Shown here: piece by piece, positions 13,372 to 15,057 of the stretch
Layout: each line of letters starts with the position of its first letter
Position numbering within the stretch: position 1 is the first letter of the stretch
Assembly: GCA_964361075.1 (NCBI GenBank)
Contig: CAYHZL010000079.1
Location: 1 to 15,057, forward strand
From: CAYHZL01 sp964361075
GTDB taxonomy: Bacteria > Bacteroidota > Ignavibacteria > UBA10030 > UBA8401
Reading direction: 5' to 3'
Length of the DNA: 15,057 nt
Notes under the pieces: model-generated
The model's input: the letters and a program-made list of their open reading frames with translations, nothing else
Databases searched by the model: none
Told to the model about the DNA's origin: nothing
Made by a program: the position numbers and the translations under genes

Positions 13372-15057
13372 TTACTGGGCGCTTGGAGCGCCTTCAAGTT
13401 GTTTGATTTCTTTATTCGCCGCTTTATTGCTTTTATTAATTTTCAATACCAACCGATACTCATCAATTGCTTTTTGTCTATATACTTTTCGTTCATCATC
13501 AGACAAATCTTTATTGCCTAACAACAGTGCATACGATTGTGCCAACCACAAATGCATATCTTCGTCCGGTTTTTCTTTCGATTCGAATTTCATCGCTGTT
13601 CGCAAATATTCGACTGCGGATGAATATCTCTTGCCAATCAATTCTATTAAACCAATCCATTTATTTCCTTCAAGAAGTTGTTGGCTGTATACTTCTTCTT
13701 TTGTTTTACCGCCGGTTTTTACTGAATCAATTTTTATAGTGTCTATTATTGAAAGCACCCGTTGATACTGCGCTTTAGAAAGATCAGAAGAATCTTGCAT
13801 GTAGAATGTGAATGCTAAGTGCATCTGCACCGGAAGAAAATCAGGTTTTAATTCTACAGCACGTTTGAAAAATGTTTTTGCCGTATCAAGTTTACCAATC
13901 GCACGATAACACAATCCGCCATTGACCAATGCGCTGATATTGTTTGGATCAGCAATTACTTTTCTTCCATACTGCACTGCAGCTTTGTCAAACATTTTCT
14001 TTCCCATATACAGATTGCCGAGTTCCGCCGTAACTTCAACAGAAGCCGTATCTATTTTTGCTGCTAGTTCAAAATTGGTTATTGCATTGTCGGCATCTTT
14101 TATTTTTGCATACGAACGACCAATGTGAATAAAATCATCAACACCTAACGAATCCTTTGGAATTGATTTGTACTGGTCAATTGATTTTTGAAATTCTCCC
14201 GTAAAAAAATATGATTGCGCCAACATCGGTTTAAGGTTGAACACTGTCGGCTTCATACGCTGCGCTTGTTCAAGAACCGGAACTGCGTCTTTATACATTT
14301 TTGAATTATAGAGAGAGATTGCATACTGTTCATACGCATCAGCATTTGTGTTTTTGAGCGCGACATATTTTTCAAAAAATTTTGCTGCGTCGCGGTACAT
14401 TTTTGCACGGTAAAATAAATTTGCAACTTCATAGACAGCTTTTTCGTTTTTCGGATCAAGGTTGATAGTTTCTTGAAGCTCGCGAGCGGCATCGTTAAAC
14501 TGCCGATTCTTATAATATGCACTACCTAATTTATAACGAATACTCGGGGATTTTGGATCGAGTTCGATAGCTTTTTTTAAATTTTCGACTGCAAGCACAC
14601 CAATGTTTTGACGACCGTAGGCTTCTGCTAAACCGAGATAGACATCAATAATATTTTCATTAACTTCTTTAGCTTTTAGAAAATACAGAACGGCTTTGTC
14701 GAGCGAATCGGCAGCTAAAAATGTATTTGCATACATAATAGATGCATCGGTATTTTTTTTATCATATTTCATCGCCTCATTATACCGCTTCGCTGCTTTG
14801 TCCCACGCTCCTAATTTAGCATATACAGGAATGATGGCAACAAGCGTCGGAATATATTCATCATCAAAATCGAGAGAACGTTCCAAAAATATTTTTGATG
14901 AATCAAACACCTCTTTTTGACGATACGCATCTCCAAGGAGAAAATTAGCTTCTTTATCTTTTGGATTTGCCTTTTGAACTTTCAAGAGATACTCGATTGC
15001 GATGATATATTTTTTTTCTTTCAGCGCACTTTTCCCCAACGCCAAATTATCTTGCGC
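13372..15057 (-). CDS. Large TPR protein, N-terminus cut by the window edge
   Basis: The last 561 codons of a tetratricopeptide-repeat protein. The reading frame is open to the right edge, so the true start lies outside; a TTG at 15045 is an in-frame codon, not a supported start. Most of the visible protein is consecutive 34-residue helix-turn-helix TPR units, about a dozen by eye. Typical units include AIEYLLKVQKANPKDKEANF, AVENLKKAIELDPKSPSIR, AARELQETINLDPKNEKAV, and AKTFFKRAVELKPDFLPVQ near the middle. After about residue 430 there is a less regular stretch with a KTGGKTKEEVYSQQ linker, then a final TPR pair and the tail QLEGAPSAQ. TPR arrays usually serve as protein-binding scaffolds, and no catalytic domain is visible. 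Cellular location cannot be judged without the N-terminus. It is followed closely by the lipoprotein gene, and an envelope role is inferred from that. Confidence 0.85.
   Translation of the reverse strand, partial: AQDNLALGKSALKEKKYIIAIEYLLKVQKANPKDKEANFLLGDAYRQKEVFDSSKIFLERSLDFDDEYIPTLVAIIPVYAKLGAWDKAAKRYNEAMKYDKKNTDASIMYANTFLAADSLDKAVLYFLKAKEVNENIIDVYLGLAEAYGRQNIGVLAVENLKKAIELDPKSPSIRYKLGSAYYKNRQFNDAARELQETINLDPKNEKAVYEVANLFYRAKMYRDAAKFFEKYVALKNTNADAYEQYAISLYNSKMYKDAVPVLEQAQRMKPTVFNLKPMLAQSYFFTGEFQKSIDQYKSIPKDSLGVDDFIHIGRSYAKIKDADNAITNFELAAKIDTASVEVTAELGNLYMGKKMFDKAAVQYGRKVIADPNNISALVNGGLCYRAIGKLDTAKTFFKRAVELKPDFLPVQMHLAFTFYMQDSSDLSKAQYQRVLSIIDTIKIDSVKTGGKTKEEVYSQQLLEGNKWIGLIELIGKRYSSAVEYLRTAMKFESKEKPDEDMHLWLAQSYALLLGNKDLSDDERKVYRQKAIDEYRLVLKINKSNKAANKEIKQLEGAPSAQ

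Noticed and set aside
13372..15057. Repeat DNA within the TPR gene
   Set aside because: The repetition is at protein level (34-residue TPR units). The DNA units are too diverged to be tandem DNA repeats.

Overview
The window looks like ordinary chromosome of a member of the Bacteroidota/Chlorobiota (FCB) group, most like Ignavibacteria or a close relative. The reasons are a protein ending in a type IX secretion (T9SS)-like C-terminal domain with the FPNPYNPST / YDLLGREIATLVNE / LPSGVYMYRLQTG pattern typical of that lineage, a PorV/PorQ-like outer-membrane protein, a lipoprotein with SbsA-type Ig-like domains, and A+T-rich DNA. There is no prophage, integron, CRISPR array, rRNA or tRNA that I can see. 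The taxonomic call is inference from protein style.

Layout: (1) 1-129 holds two stem-loops that probably terminate transcription arriving from both sides. (2) 130-1812 (-) is an Ig-like lipoprotein, divergent from 1933-2880 (+), a PorV/PorQ-family protein. (3) 2887-10689 (-) is one compact run of nine genes in which every junction is an overlap or a 2-base gap. In transcription order they are: AMMECR1-domain protein (AmmeMemoRadiSam A), Memo-like protein (AmmeMemoRadiSam B), DUF2520 Rossmann protein, PHP-type histidinol phosphatase, an unrecognised membrane-anchored protein, glycyl-tRNA synthetase, CPBP-family membrane protease, secreted TPR protein and ZIP metal transporter. (4) 10704-10820 is a 117-bp non-coding element with terminal inverted repeats and flanking TAAT copies, i.e. 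a MITE-like insertion directly upstream of that run. (5) 10835-11497 (-) is a secreted cytochrome-c-like/T9SS-CTD protein with an unusual C-x-C-H motif. (6) 11667-12200 (-) is inorganic pyrophosphatase with its own terminator. (7) 12275-15057 (-) holds a large TPR protein, cut by the window edge, followed by a lipoprotein with a duplicated domain and a clear terminator.

Functionally the window mixes housekeeping (GlyRS, pyrophosphatase), cell-envelope proteins (lipoproteins, PorV-like, TPR, ZIP, CPBP) and the poorly understood AmmeMemoRadiSam pair. The radical SAM partner usually associated with that pair is not in this window. The strongest unexplained signals are the MITE-like element, the nine-gene coupled operon, the shortened haem motif, and a 7-bp tandem repeat that encodes part of the sorting domain. 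I did not find a clearly new multi-gene system.
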